Of a stretch of 31,912 nucleotides of DNA, positions 7,699 through 15,133 are shown in pieces; the first letter of the stretch is position 1; the number at the start of each line of letters is the position of its first letter. This DNA comes from GYS-P2D sp964414425. GTDB lineage: Bacteria > Bacteroidota > Bacteroidia > Chitinophagales > Saprospiraceae. The notes below the pieces were generated by a model. That model was not told the DNA's origin. It saw only the letters and a list, made by a program, of their open reading frames with translations, and did no database searches. Both the position numbers and the translations under genes were made by a program. Where the stretch lies: the NCBI GenBank assembly GCA_964414425.1, contig CAYPWL010000036.1:1-31912 (forward strand), in the 5' to 3' direction.

Positions 7699-8199
7699 CT
7701 ACATAAACTGACACAAGACTCCACCCATAAGCGCTAAACATACGATCCAAAATCCAATGTGAATGAGAGCGTATTTAAAAGACCTATTTTCTAAAAGGGT
7801 GTGCATGCCGATCAACGGGAGGCTTATAAATAGTCCCAGCTCCATACCATGAATGACGCCGTGCCCAAAAGTACGATGACGAGTGCCATAGGTAGACATA
7901 AACTCCTGTATCGACTGTGAGATACTACTACTGGCATCTTGAGTGGCTGGATCAAATAAAAACACTTGAAATATGGCTATCTGATGTACCGAGTAGATCA
8001 AGACGATATAGGAACCTAATAATCCAAATAGGTATGACCACAAAAGCACCTTCACCAAGTTGATAGATTCGGCTCGTTCAGCAGTTATCTCAGCATGCCG
8101 CAGCCACTGACTCTTGAACAACTGACCATACCAAAAATGACCAATGACAAGCGGAATCAGCGCTGTGAGTAAGAATAACCACCAGTTGAGTTCTTCCAT
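7699..8199 (-). CDS. DUF1761-family membrane protein
   Basis: A 166-residue protein with four hydrophobic segments (about 7-24, 49-71, 117-135, 143-163). The first helix ends in GHFWYGQLF, and the last two helices contain RTFGHGVIHGMELG and ENRSFKYALIHIGFW, all typical of the DUF1761 family (PF08570) of small four-helix membrane proteins of unknown function. The length fits the family, although the loop between helices 2 and 3 (DPATQDASSS region) is longer than in many members. It is a minus-strand gene 38 bases downstream of the malic enzyme, with no clear terminator between them, so co-transcription is possible. No function can be given. Confidence 0.8.
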   Translation of the reverse strand: MEELNWWLFLLTALIPLVIGHFWYGQLFKSQWLRHAEITAERAESINLVKVLLWSYLFGLLGSYIVLIYSVHQIAIFQVFLFDPATQDASSSISQSIQEFMSTYGTRHRTFGHGVIHGMELGLFISLPLIGMHTLLENRSFKYALIHIGFWIVCLALMGGVLCQFM

Positions 8200-8237
8200 G
8201 ACAAGTACGTATTGATATACTTAAATGTAATCAATAA

Positions 8238-10535
8238 TTAGTCATTGTCGCCATCTTGCGCATGTACTGCTGCCAAGGCTACCATGTCTACGATCTCGTG
8301 TACAGTAGCACCTAATTGTAGGATATGTACAGGTTTCTTTAGTCCGATGAGGATCGGCCCGATCATATCCATGTCTGCTACTTCTGAGAGTAGGTTATAG
8401 GCTATGTTAGCTGAAGATAAATTCGGGAAGATCAAGGTATTAGCACGTTTGCCAGCAAGCTTGCTAAATGGATGTAATTCCTCGAGGATATCATTGCCAA
8501 GAGCCATATGTGCCTGCATCTCTCCATCGACTACAAGCTCAGGATTGCGCTCATGAAGTAGGGCTGTTGCCTTGCGCATGAGGTCGGCAGACTCCTGGTT
8601 TTGGACAGAACCAAAGTTGGAGTAAGTAATCAAACCAATGACAGGATCTATGTTGAATGTTTTATTGACTTCCTCGGCAATTAAAACAGTCATATCGGCA
8701 ATGTCTTCATGAGTCAGATGATGATTGATCGTCGTATCTGCTAAGAAGAGCGGACCATTTTTAGTCATTAAGATGTGCATTCCTGCAACTTTCTTTACTC
8801 CTTCACGAGCTCCTAAAATCTGCAATGCCGGTCTTACGGTATCTGGATAGTTGCGAGTGAGACCGCCGATCATCGCATCAGCATCGCCCATCTCCACCAT
8901 CATTGCGCCGTAGTAGCTACGCTTGCGCATGAGGTTGCGAGCCTCTATATGTGTGATTCCTTTGCGTTGGCGTAACTCATAGAGTCGCTTACTATATTTT
9001 TCAAAAGTCGTCTCTTCAGCCTTAGTCGCATGCTCAAATGGACAGATGATCTTCGTGTTACCCAGGTTGATCTTGTATTCTTCCATTAGGGCTTTGATCT
9101 TATCCAACTGACCTAATAAGATCGGTTTAGCAATACCTTCTTCGATGACAACCTTGGCAGCTTTGAGTACTGATAAGTTCTCGGCATCTGCGAAAACTAC
9201 TTTTTTCATCTTTTGCTTCGCCTTGGTCTCGATGACTTTGGAGATATTATTGTCCAGACCGAGTCTCTTGGATAACTCAAACTCATAAGCTTCCCAGTCC
9301 TTGATCGGCAACTTGGCTAAGCCACTGTCCATGGCGGCTCGGGCAACTGCAGGGGCAACTTCTGTGATCAGCCTTGGATCTACAGGTTTAGGGATGATAT
9401 AATCCTTGCCAAAGTTGAGATTGATATTACCATACGCACTGTTGACGAGATCTGGTACAGGCTTTTTCGCAAGATTAGCGAGCGCTTTGACTGCTGCGAT
9501 TTTCATCGCCTCATTGATCTCTGTAGCACGGACGTCGAGTGCTCCCCTGAATATAAATGGGAACCCCAATACATTATTGACTTGATTAGGATAATCCGAT
9601 CGTCCAGTAGCCATGATCACATCAGGTCGTGCATCCGTAGCATCTTCATAGCTGATCTCAGGAGTAGGATTAGCCATTGCAAATATGATCGGATCTTTGG
9701 CCATTTTTTTGATCATATCCTTCTTGAGCAGGTTGCCTCTTGACAGACCAATGAATACGTCAGCACCGTCCAAGGCGTCCTTGAGCGTCGTACCCATAGG
9801 CATGTTACCATTGGTAAACTCAGGCTTGCGACCATTTAAGTTGTCTCTATCTGGATGGATTAAGCCCTTACTATCAAACATGAATATGTTAGACTTCTTA
9901 GCACCCATGGACACATAGAGGAGGTTACAAGAGATTGCCGAAGCACCTGCACCACTCACTACGATTTTTGCCTCGGAGATTTTTTTATTTACGATCTCAA
10001 GTGCGTTCATCAAGGCGGCAGCACTGATGATCGCAGTACCATGCTGATCATCATGCATGACGGGGATATTGAGCTCTTTCTTGAGTCGCTCCTCGATCTC
10101 AAAGCATTCTGGTGCAGAGATATCCTCCAGATTCACACCGCCAAATGTTGGCTCTAATATCTTGACAGTACGCACAAATTCATCTACGTCAGTAGTGTCT
10201 AACTCCAGATCAAAGCAGTCTATATCGGCATAGATCTTAAAGAGTAAGCCTTTACCCTCCATGACAGGCTTGCCTGCCGCAGCTCCGATATCCCCAAGGC
10301 CTAATACTGCTGTACCGTTACTGATGACCGCAACCAGGTTACCCTTGGCAGTATACTTATATACATCATCGGGATTCTTGGCGATCTCAAGACATGGCTC
10401 GGCTACTCCGGGAGAGTATGCCAGCGAGAGATCTCGCTGATTAGCAGTCTCCTTGGAGGGGATCACTTCTATCTTACCTGGGCGCCCTTTAGCATGATAC
10501 TCTAAGGCTGCCTTCTTATACGAACTCTTACTCAT
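8238..10535 (-). CDS. maeB: NADP-dependent malic enzyme with phosphotransacetylase-like C-terminal domain
   Basis: A 765-residue protein of the MaeB type, which converts malate to pyruvate and CO2 with NADP+ reduction. The malic N-terminal domain (about 15-155) has YSPGVAEPC at 40-48 (catalytic tyrosine) and GKPVMEGKGLLFK at 88-100 (catalytic lysine); HDDQHGTA at 161-168 supplies metal and substrate contacts. The Rossmann domain carries GAGASA at 195-200. From about 430 the sequence is a PTA_PTB domain (MKKVVFADAENLSVLKAA onward, IGGLTRNYPDTVRPALQI), which in related enzymes binds acetyl-CoA and regulates activity rather than catalysing transfer. Length is that of typical MaeB (about 760). 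It supplies NADPH and pyruvate and is probably transcribed on its own, with a 106-base gap upstream. Confidence 0.97.
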   Translation of the reverse strand: MSKSSYKKAALEYHAKGRPGKIEVIPSKETANQRDLSLAYSPGVAEPCLEIAKNPDDVYKYTAKGNLVAVISNGTAVLGLGDIGAAAGKPVMEGKGLLFKIYADIDCFDLELDTTDVDEFVRTVKILEPTFGGVNLEDISAPECFEIEERLKKELNIPVMHDDQHGTAIISAAALMNALEIVNKKISEAKIVVSGAGASAISCNLLYVSMGAKKSNIFMFDSKGLIHPDRDNLNGRKPEFTNGNMPMGTTLKDALDGADVFIGLSRGNLLKKDMIKKMAKDPIIFAMANPTPEISYEDATDARPDVIMATGRSDYPNQVNNVLGFPFIFRGALDVRATEINEAMKIAAVKALANLAKKPVPDLVNSAYGNINLNFGKDYIIPKPVDPRLITEVAPAVARAAMDSGLAKLPIKDWEAYEFELSKRLGLDNNISKVIETKAKQKMKKVVFADAENLSVLKAAKVVIEEGIAKPILLGQLDKIKALMEEYKINLGNTKIICPFEHATKAEETTFEKYSKRLYELRQRKGITHIEARNLMRKRSYYGAMMVEMGDADAMIGGLTRNYPDTVRPALQILGAREGVKKVAGMHILMTKNGPLFLADTTINHHLTHEDIADMTVLIAEEVNKTFNIDPVIGLITYSNFGSVQNQESADLMRKATALLHERNPELVVDGEMQAHMALGNDILEELHPFSKLAGKRANTLIFPNLSSANIAYNLLSEVADMDMIGPILIGLKKPVHILQLGATVHEIVDMVALAAVHAQDGDND

Positions 10536-10641
10536 TATCCTCTTATTTTATCTCTTATGATGAATTGCGAGATGATCTATTATAAATGTATGAAAGCTCT
10601 TTTGGTTTCTAATTATTTGGCCGATGTGCCAATAGAGATAC

Positions 10642-12045
10642 CTATTGCACCGACTCCACGATCAAGGCAAGAAACTTTCCAGGGTCCCAATTAGCCCGAT
10701 CAGCAGTACAACCTAATCTTACGACTACCATATCGAGAGATGGGATGATAACGACTTGCTGTCCTTCAAAACCCGAGGCGTAATAGGCATCTTGAGGTAC
10801 TCCAGGCCAATGGCGAGGAGTCTCAGAACCCCCTGGTTCAGAGTAAGCGTTCTTCCAGAATTGAGCACCATAAAATCCGTCTTCTAATACAGGTGTGCGC
10901 TCTTGGCTATAGTCTACCCAGCCCTCTGGTAGGATGCGCTGCCCATTCCAGACACCATCATAGAGATATAGCAAGCCAAACTTAGCCCAATCTCGGGCCG
11001 TAGCATACATCAATGAGGAGCCTACGAAGGTACCTGAGGCATCTAATTCCATTATGGCAGAGCGCATCCCCAGTGGTGCAAATAGCTCACGATAGGGATA
11101 TACTTGATATTGATGGAGATCATCAAATGATCGTCTGATGATTTGCTGTATGATATTAGTGGTTCCGCTGGAGTAGTACCAATGGGTATTCACCGGATGA
11201 GCGAGTTGGTCTGCCTCGGCGACTGCTGCAGCAGAGGGCTTAGTCCAGAGCATCTGGTTAACGGTAGAGGGCTTAGAGTAGTCCTCAACAAAGTCTAAGC
11301 CTGAGGTCATATCCATCAAGTCTCTAAGCCTAATCTTCGCCCTTAGGTCGTCGCTCTTTGTATGCCATGAGGGCACGTTAGCAGGATCATCCAGCGATAA
11401 TGCTGCGTCTCTGACTCTCAGGCCTACCATCGCATTAGTCACGCTCTTAGTCATAGACCATCCTATGAGGGGTGTATCTTCATCAAAACCCTCTCCATAT
11501 TGCTCCTTGATGATCTGTCCTTTATGGACCACCAAAGCTGCACGGGTATATCGAGGATTATCGGGATCCGGTTCATCGAAGGCGTACTCAAAAGCTTCAT
11601 CAATCTTAGCCATATCTATGGCGTCAGGATTAGCAATTATCGAATCACCCGACCCATACGGCCAAGGTTGATCTGGGTCAGGAAGCGAAGCATCTGGTGG
11701 CCACAATCCGATCTGCTGAATTCTCAGGACATCTTCATCGATCTCGGAGACTAATGTGCAACCCACTCCAGGGCGATAGATTGCCTTGCGAGAGATACCG
11801 AGGAAGGAAGCAGTAGCCGACTGGTCAGCTTGATCGACAGATCCTCCGATAAATGATGAGGCGCTTACCGCAATGTCCTGGTCCAATACGGACTCCTCCG
11901 ACCTACCACTGACGAATACACAAGAGCAAAGCGTCTTCGCATTATATCCAGCAGCAATATTGATCATGCCGTAGCCATAATTGCCCACTTCAAATACTAC
12001 TATAGCGAGTAGCAAGAGTATGATATACTTTATTGATTTTTTCAT
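10642..12045 (-). CDS. Serine hydrolase of the beta-lactamase/NylB esterase type, membrane-anchored
   Basis: A 467-residue protein with an N-terminal hydrophobic segment (6-24) that acts as a signal anchor or signal peptide, an extra N-terminal region (about 30-140) and a beta-lactamase fold domain (about 145-460). Catalytic motifs are SxxK at 197-200 (SMTK), Tyr291 in YSSG, and a GxxGQ motif in SGFEGQQ near the end that replaces the KTG of beta-lactamases. The segment ATARDWAKFGLLYLYDG and the following GWVDYS are typical of the PF00144 group related to 6-aminohexanoate-dimer hydrolase (NylB) and class C esterases. An esterase or amidase acting outside the inner membrane is likely; true beta-lactamase activity is unlikely. 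Substrate unknown. It is transcribed alone on the minus strand. Confidence 0.9.
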   Translation of the reverse strand: MKKSIKYIILLLLAIVVFEVGNYGYGMINIAAGYNAKTLCSCVFVSGRSEESVLDQDIAVSASSFIGGSVDQADQSATASFLGISRKAIYRPGVGCTLVSEIDEDVLRIQQIGLWPPDASLPDPDQPWPYGSGDSIIANPDAIDMAKIDEAFEYAFDEPDPDNPRYTRAALVVHKGQIIKEQYGEGFDEDTPLIGWSMTKSVTNAMVGLRVRDAALSLDDPANVPSWHTKSDDLRAKIRLRDLMDMTSGLDFVEDYSKPSTVNQMLWTKPSAAAVAEADQLAHPVNTHWYYSSGTTNIIQQIIRRSFDDLHQYQVYPYRELFAPLGMRSAIMELDASGTFVGSSLMYATARDWAKFGLLYLYDGVWNGQRILPEGWVDYSQERTPVLEDGFYGAQFWKNAYSEPGGSETPRHWPGVPQDAYYASGFEGQQVVIIPSLDMVVVRLGCTADRANWDPGKFLALIVESVQ

Positions 12046-12269
12046 AGTCCTCGCTAAGGTAAGGATCTCTGAGATTGGGGCGTCATTAGTAATAGAGATG
12101 TCTACTGTGCGGGAAGCTTATATTTTTGCGCTGAGCGGAACCTAAGCTTAGTAATGAAGTGAATTAGTTCATAGTTGTTAAAGAGCTTGGCTTCAACCTC
12201 TATTTAGGAATGAATAACAATCAATAGATAAGATTACTTCTGGCTCTTGAGACTAATCTTCAAACTGAC

Positions 12270-12323
12270 TTGTAATTTTACATAATGTAAAGTATGTTTG
12301 ACATTATGTAAAATTTATTTTAC
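12270..12323 (+). promoter_or_regulatory. Promoter embedded between two palindromic operators
   Basis: TATGTTTG at 12293-12300 matches the Bacteroidota -7 box TAnnTTTG exactly; TTG at 12270-12272 lies 20 bases upstream, a suitable -33 element. The -7 box lies inside the spacer of a perfect 15-bp inverted repeat (12274-12288 with 12301-12315). Each arm holds its own dyad: TTTACATAATGTAAA centred at 12284 and ACATTATGT centred at 12305, that is 21 bp or two helical turns apart. A further dyad, GTAAAAT-TT-ATTTTAC (12308-12323), overlaps the right one. This arrangement suits cooperative binding by a dimeric Cro/CI-like repressor, most simply the one encoded at 12795, giving autorepression. Confidence 0.7.
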
Positions 12324-12331
12324 CTATTTAA

Positions 12332-12802
12332 ATGAATAGCATGGCAAGTAAAGCACACGATGATGAGTATAACAGAATCTATAGAATCCTGAATTTTCGG
12401 CTACCCCATGGAACTAAGAGACTCGGACTAATGGGTGTCATCTTAATATTCCTTGTATTACTCGGTTCTAAGTTTATGGGCACTCCGACACTACTGCAGA
12501 AGGATGTATTAAGGAGCTTGATTTTGTTTTTTCTATTGTTAGCATCACTAAGCAAGGATGAGTTAGAAGATGAGTATAATAGACAGATCAGGTATCACTC
12601 CTTCGTGATTGCTTTTGTGGTCGCTGTCGCATATTCCATACTTATACCTCTTATTGCGATTGTATTAGACTTAGCAATCACTAAAATTACGGGAGATGGT
12701 AGTGTTAACTTTTACGAGATATCAGCCTTTGAAGTATTGTTCAGTATGCTTGGAATTCAACTGCTGAGCTTCGAGACGCTAAAAAGACTGGGACGTGCTT
12801 AA
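12332..12802 (+). CDS. Four-helix membrane protein paired with an XRE regulator
   Basis: A 156-residue protein with a polar N-terminus (about 1-28), four hydrophobic segments (about 32-50, 63-79, 93-117, 130-148) and a short basic C-terminus. The charged stretch KDELEDEYNRQIRYHS between helices 2 and 3 would be cytoplasmic. The ATG at 12332 lies 17 bases after the right-hand operator; a second ATG at 12341 is possible. The stop overlaps the GTG of the small regulator gene by eight bases, so the two are translationally coupled. Pairs of a small multi-helix membrane protein with a 65-70-residue Cro/CI-type regulator are frequent in bacteria and archaea, usually in the opposite gene order as I recall, and have no settled function. 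No enzyme motif is seen. Confidence 0.75.
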   Translation: MNSMASKAHDDEYNRIYRILNFRLPHGTKRLGLMGVILIFLVLLGSKFMGTPTLLQKDVLRSLILFFLLLASLSKDELEDEYNRQIRYHSFVIAFVVAVAYSILIPLIAIVLDLAITKITGDGSVNFYEISAFEVLFSMLGIQLLSFETLKRLGRA

Positions 12803-12995
12803 CAGAATAAAAATCGAAAGGGCAGAATTGAATATAACTCAAGAAGATTTGGCTAAAAAAATTGGAGTCTCCAGACAAACGATCAACTCAATCGAAAAGA
12901 GTAGATATGTACCCTCTACGATTTTAGCATTGAAAATCTCTGATCTCTTTGGCAAGTCTGTGAATGAAATATTCCTGTTGGAAGAAACGGATTAG
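12795..12995 (+). CDS. Small XRE (Cro/CI-type) transcriptional regulator
   Basis: A 66-residue protein consisting of little more than a helix-turn-helix domain: ITQEDLAKKIGVSRQTINSI places the two HTH helices at about 15-34, and the tail is VNEIFLLEE. The near-minimal length and the sequence style are those of the YozG-like regulators that pair with small membrane proteins. Translation starts at a GTG inside the preceding gene (8-base overlap). It is the obvious candidate to bind the two dyads around the promoter at 12270-12323 and repress its own operon. There is no ligand-binding domain, so any signal would have to come through the membrane partner or through dimerisation; this is inference. 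Confidence 0.9.
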   Translation: MLNRIKIERAELNITQEDLAKKIGVSRQTINSIEKSRYVPSTILALKISDLFGKSVNEIFLLEETD

Positions 12996-13009
12996 CACAA
13001 TCAAAATTC

Positions 13010-13028
13010 TGAAGTAGATCCTACTTCA
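13010..13028. terminator. Possible bidirectional terminator between convergent genes
   Basis: Perfect 8-bp arms TGAAGTAG (13010-13017) and CTACTTCA (13021-13028) around a 3-base loop lie between the stop of the XRE gene and the end of the LamG gene, and include the latter's stop codon. On the minus strand the hairpin is followed by GAATTTTG, a weak T-run; on the plus strand no T-run follows. Its position between convergent genes supports termination, but the signal is weak. Confidence 0.4.
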
Positions 13029-14652
13029 CAACCAGCAACTCCCCATTTTCTAAGAGTGTCATTGAGTCGTTACAGCTGCTAACTGTAGCGCTGAATTGCC
13101 AGATATATACCCCAGACGCTACGGCCTGACCGTTAATCGACCCATCCCAGCAGTCAAGAGCTGAGACACTCTGATATACCTGGTTGCCCCAGCGATCGTT
13201 GACGATCAGATTATACTCAAGGAGCAAGTCTACATCACTGAATGATGGGCTGAAACAATCATTACCAGACGTGCTGCTTAGAGATATGGCATTAGGTGCG
13301 TAATAACTTAGTGGCTCTCCATCAGATATATTGTCTATGCGCACAGTTTCAGTATATCTACAGCCTTCTACATTGATGAGCTCGATCGTATAGCTGCCAC
13401 TTGCTAAGTCGGTGATGCGATTATTGATGGTAGTCATCTGATCGTTGTTGATGATCATCTGATCAATGGTTTCATTTGGACTCCAGTCAAAGTTGAGTAC
13501 GCCATTGCTATTATTGCAGGCGGGATCGCTGCTGACCTCAACGCTAAATACTGAAGATTGTACAAGACCTACAGAGATAGAATCACAGCCGGACACAGAC
13601 ATATGGTTAGTGATGATAGTATCTCCTTCAAAATAACGCTGACCATCTTGCTCGATATATGTAGCTGCACATCCGATGTCCACATCAGAGATCGTCTCTA
13701 TTGCTGATAGGCTTATTGGGATCAGTAGTGTATCATTAGTAATGCAACATGGGTTATTGCTGACGATCTGGATGAGGGTATCACGATCTATTGGCATAGA
13801 GATCAGTCTATTGCCAACCTTACTAAATAAGCCTTGTGGAGATACGTCATACTCTACATGCTCGATCAAGTCTATCTCGATATAATCTCCTGAGCAGAGG
13901 TCATAAGACTCTGGGATCTGTGCTACCGTGCTAAATGGATTAAGGATAACAGGAGCGCTCTGTGGTCCATTGTCACCGATTCTAAGGCCATGGTTGCCTT
14001 CATCGGACTGATCCTGTACAGTGTCTCCTGATGATTCGCTCATCGTAAAGTAAAGTAGCATATCGGGGTCAGCAGGATCAATCTCATAGGTGATATTGCG
14101 TAAGATCTCTCGCCGAGTGCGGACACTATTCCAGATCCGTACTTCATCTAAGCAGCCGTTGAATGCTTGGGTAACATTGACCCCATCCTCTCTATTGACG
14201 CCCAATAAGGTATATCCATTGACTGAAGTGGCGACTTGATGATTGACCTCTTGTTGGATCACGAGTTCCGCTTCGATATAAATGCTCACTACATCACCAT
14301 CATAGGTGGCAGCGACATGATACCAGTGTTCAGTAGTGAGCGCTATGGGCGCCTCGACAGTTACTGGATTGTTGCTGTCGCTATTGAATATAAATTGAAT
14401 AAGGCTATCTCTGAGACCAAGCGTAAATGTTCCTTGGTGATTAGTAGACTTTCGAGTGAGTATTGGGGCTGTGCTGTATTGCGATATTTTAAACTGAGAC
14501 TCTATGGTAAGAGCTTGGAGGCTTGCGATTGCTCCGTCAGAGTCGATCAAGATGCCGTCATCCACACCATCTAAGATGGCTATATTTTGTATCTGCCCAT
14601 TGGTCTGAATAGACAACGACAACAGAATCAGGAAGATGAGTAGATATTTCAT
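13021..14652 (-). CDS. Secreted LamG-domain protein with T9SS type B (gliding-motility) C-terminal domain
   Basis: The frame reaches 14673, but the ATG at 14652 begins directly with the signal peptide (KYLLIFLILLSLSIQTNGQ) and is preferred, giving 543 residues. Residues about 20-215 form a LamG/concanavalin-like domain (DGVDDGILIDSDGA at the start; CLDEVRIWNSVRTRREI at the end), usually sugar- or protein-binding. A middle part with several Cys residues follows. The last about 90 residues (YYAPNAISLSSTSGNDCFSP, then NDRWGNQVYQS and WDGSINGQAVASGVYIWQF) are the CHU_C/type B sorting domain recognised by the type IX secretion system. The product should be exported across the outer membrane and attached to or released from the surface. 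It is a single gene with 460 bases of upstream space. Confidence 0.92.
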   Translation of the reverse strand: MKYLLIFLILLSLSIQTNGQIQNIAILDGVDDGILIDSDGAIASLQALTIESQFKISQYSTAPILTRKSTNHQGTFTLGLRDSLIQFIFNSDSNNPVTVEAPIALTTEHWYHVAATYDGDVVSIYIEAELVIQQEVNHQVATSVNGYTLLGVNREDGVNVTQAFNGCLDEVRIWNSVRTRREILRNITYEIDPADPDMLLYFTMSESSGDTVQDQSDEGNHGLRIGDNGPQSAPVILNPFSTVAQIPESYDLCSGDYIEIDLIEHVEYDVSPQGLFSKVGNRLISMPIDRDTLIQIVSNNPCCITNDTLLIPISLSAIETISDVDIGCAATYIEQDGQRYFEGDTIITNHMSVSGCDSISVGLVQSSVFSVEVSSDPACNNSNGVLNFDWSPNETIDQMIINNDQMTTINNRITDLASGSYTIELINVEGCRYTETVRIDNISDGEPLSYYAPNAISLSSTSGNDCFSPSFSDVDLLLEYNLIVNDRWGNQVYQSVSALDCWDGSINGQAVASGVYIWQFSATVSSCNDSMTLLENGELLVVK

Positions 14653-14854
14653 AGTTACAAACTCCGATCTCATACATCGTCAAGTAAAGTAGATAATCTG
14701 CGCCACATCTGATCAAAGCAGTAGCACTTCCTATCACACTTACTCTATGGTAATGAAAATAGCTGAAGGTAGAATCATCTCGGGCCATTGTCTTTATGCC
14801 TTTGTCTTGGGGCTTGCAAGGATCGCAATGATAGGTTGGGTTATAACTCACCCC

Positions 14855-14899
14855 GAAAAAACAACCGTTTTTTCTTCCCCTCTCTTTCGAAGAGAGGGG
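14855..14899. repeat. Two back-to-back perfect hairpins, the second G/C-biased and repeat-like
   Basis: GAAAAAAC (14855-14862) pairs with GTTTTTTC (14867-14874) around AACC. Three bases later CCCCTCTCTT (14877-14886) pairs with AAGAGAGGGG (14890-14899) around TCG, followed by TTAGGGGAGAG, which partly repeats the right arm. The second unit resembles the CCCCT/AGGGG palindromes scattered between genes in many Bacteroidota genomes (from memory). A dispersed extragenic palindrome or a terminator is possible. Confidence 0.55.
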
Positions 14900-15069
14900 T
14901 TAGGGGAGAGTAGTGTCTTGTCCTGAAATTATTTTGCCCTGAAAAGACTTCTCTGGTACTTATTTCTAAATGACAAATTCATTTGTACGTCATTTTGTGC
15001 AGGGCAGAACGTAACAGGGATATTCAATCCTGAAGATCTCTCCACAAGGTCGAGATGAAAAATCAACAC

Positions 15070-15103
15070 AAAAAAAAACGGCGCATCATTACGATGCGCC
15101 GTT
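15070..15103 (-). terminator. Rho-independent terminator of the beta-oxidation operon
   Basis: On the minus strand an 11-bp perfect stem (15103-15093 with 15087-15077; G/C-rich core GGCGCATC) with a 5-base loop is followed by nine T residues (15078-15070), two of which pair with the stem base. It begins 31 bases after the stop codon of the last beta-oxidation gene and is an unambiguous intrinsic terminator. Confidence 0.95.
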
Positions 15104-15133
15104 GCAATAATTTATAGTTGTCAAAAATGACTA

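Larger units (their letters stand above)
14653..15133. other. Intergenic region of 481 bases with several hairpins
   Basis: It lies upstream of the LamG gene and downstream of the beta-oxidation operon, both on the minus strand. It holds two adjacent hairpins (14855-14899), a loose 7-bp inverted repeat (AAATGAC at 14968-14974 with GTCATTT at 14989-14995) and the operon terminator (15077-15103). The minus-strand frame at 14558-14851 overlaps the LamG gene start and has no protein-like features. No RNA gene is recognised. Confidence 0.6.

Noticed and set aside
10642..12045. Antibiotic-resistance beta-lactamase
   Set aside because: The SxxK and Tyr motifs fit, but the KTG box is replaced by GxxGQ and the core resembles NylB-type esterases.
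12114..12149. AAGCTTA/TAAGCTT inverted repeat with a TATTTTTG box at 12121
   Set aside because: The 7-bp arms are far apart, no TTG lies at -33, and the promoter at 12270-12300 serves the downstream gene better.
14558..14851. Minus-strand frame of 97 codons upstream of the LamG gene
   Set aside because: It overlaps the LamG signal peptide region in another frame, has no recognisable domain and an odd Tyr/Cys-rich composition.
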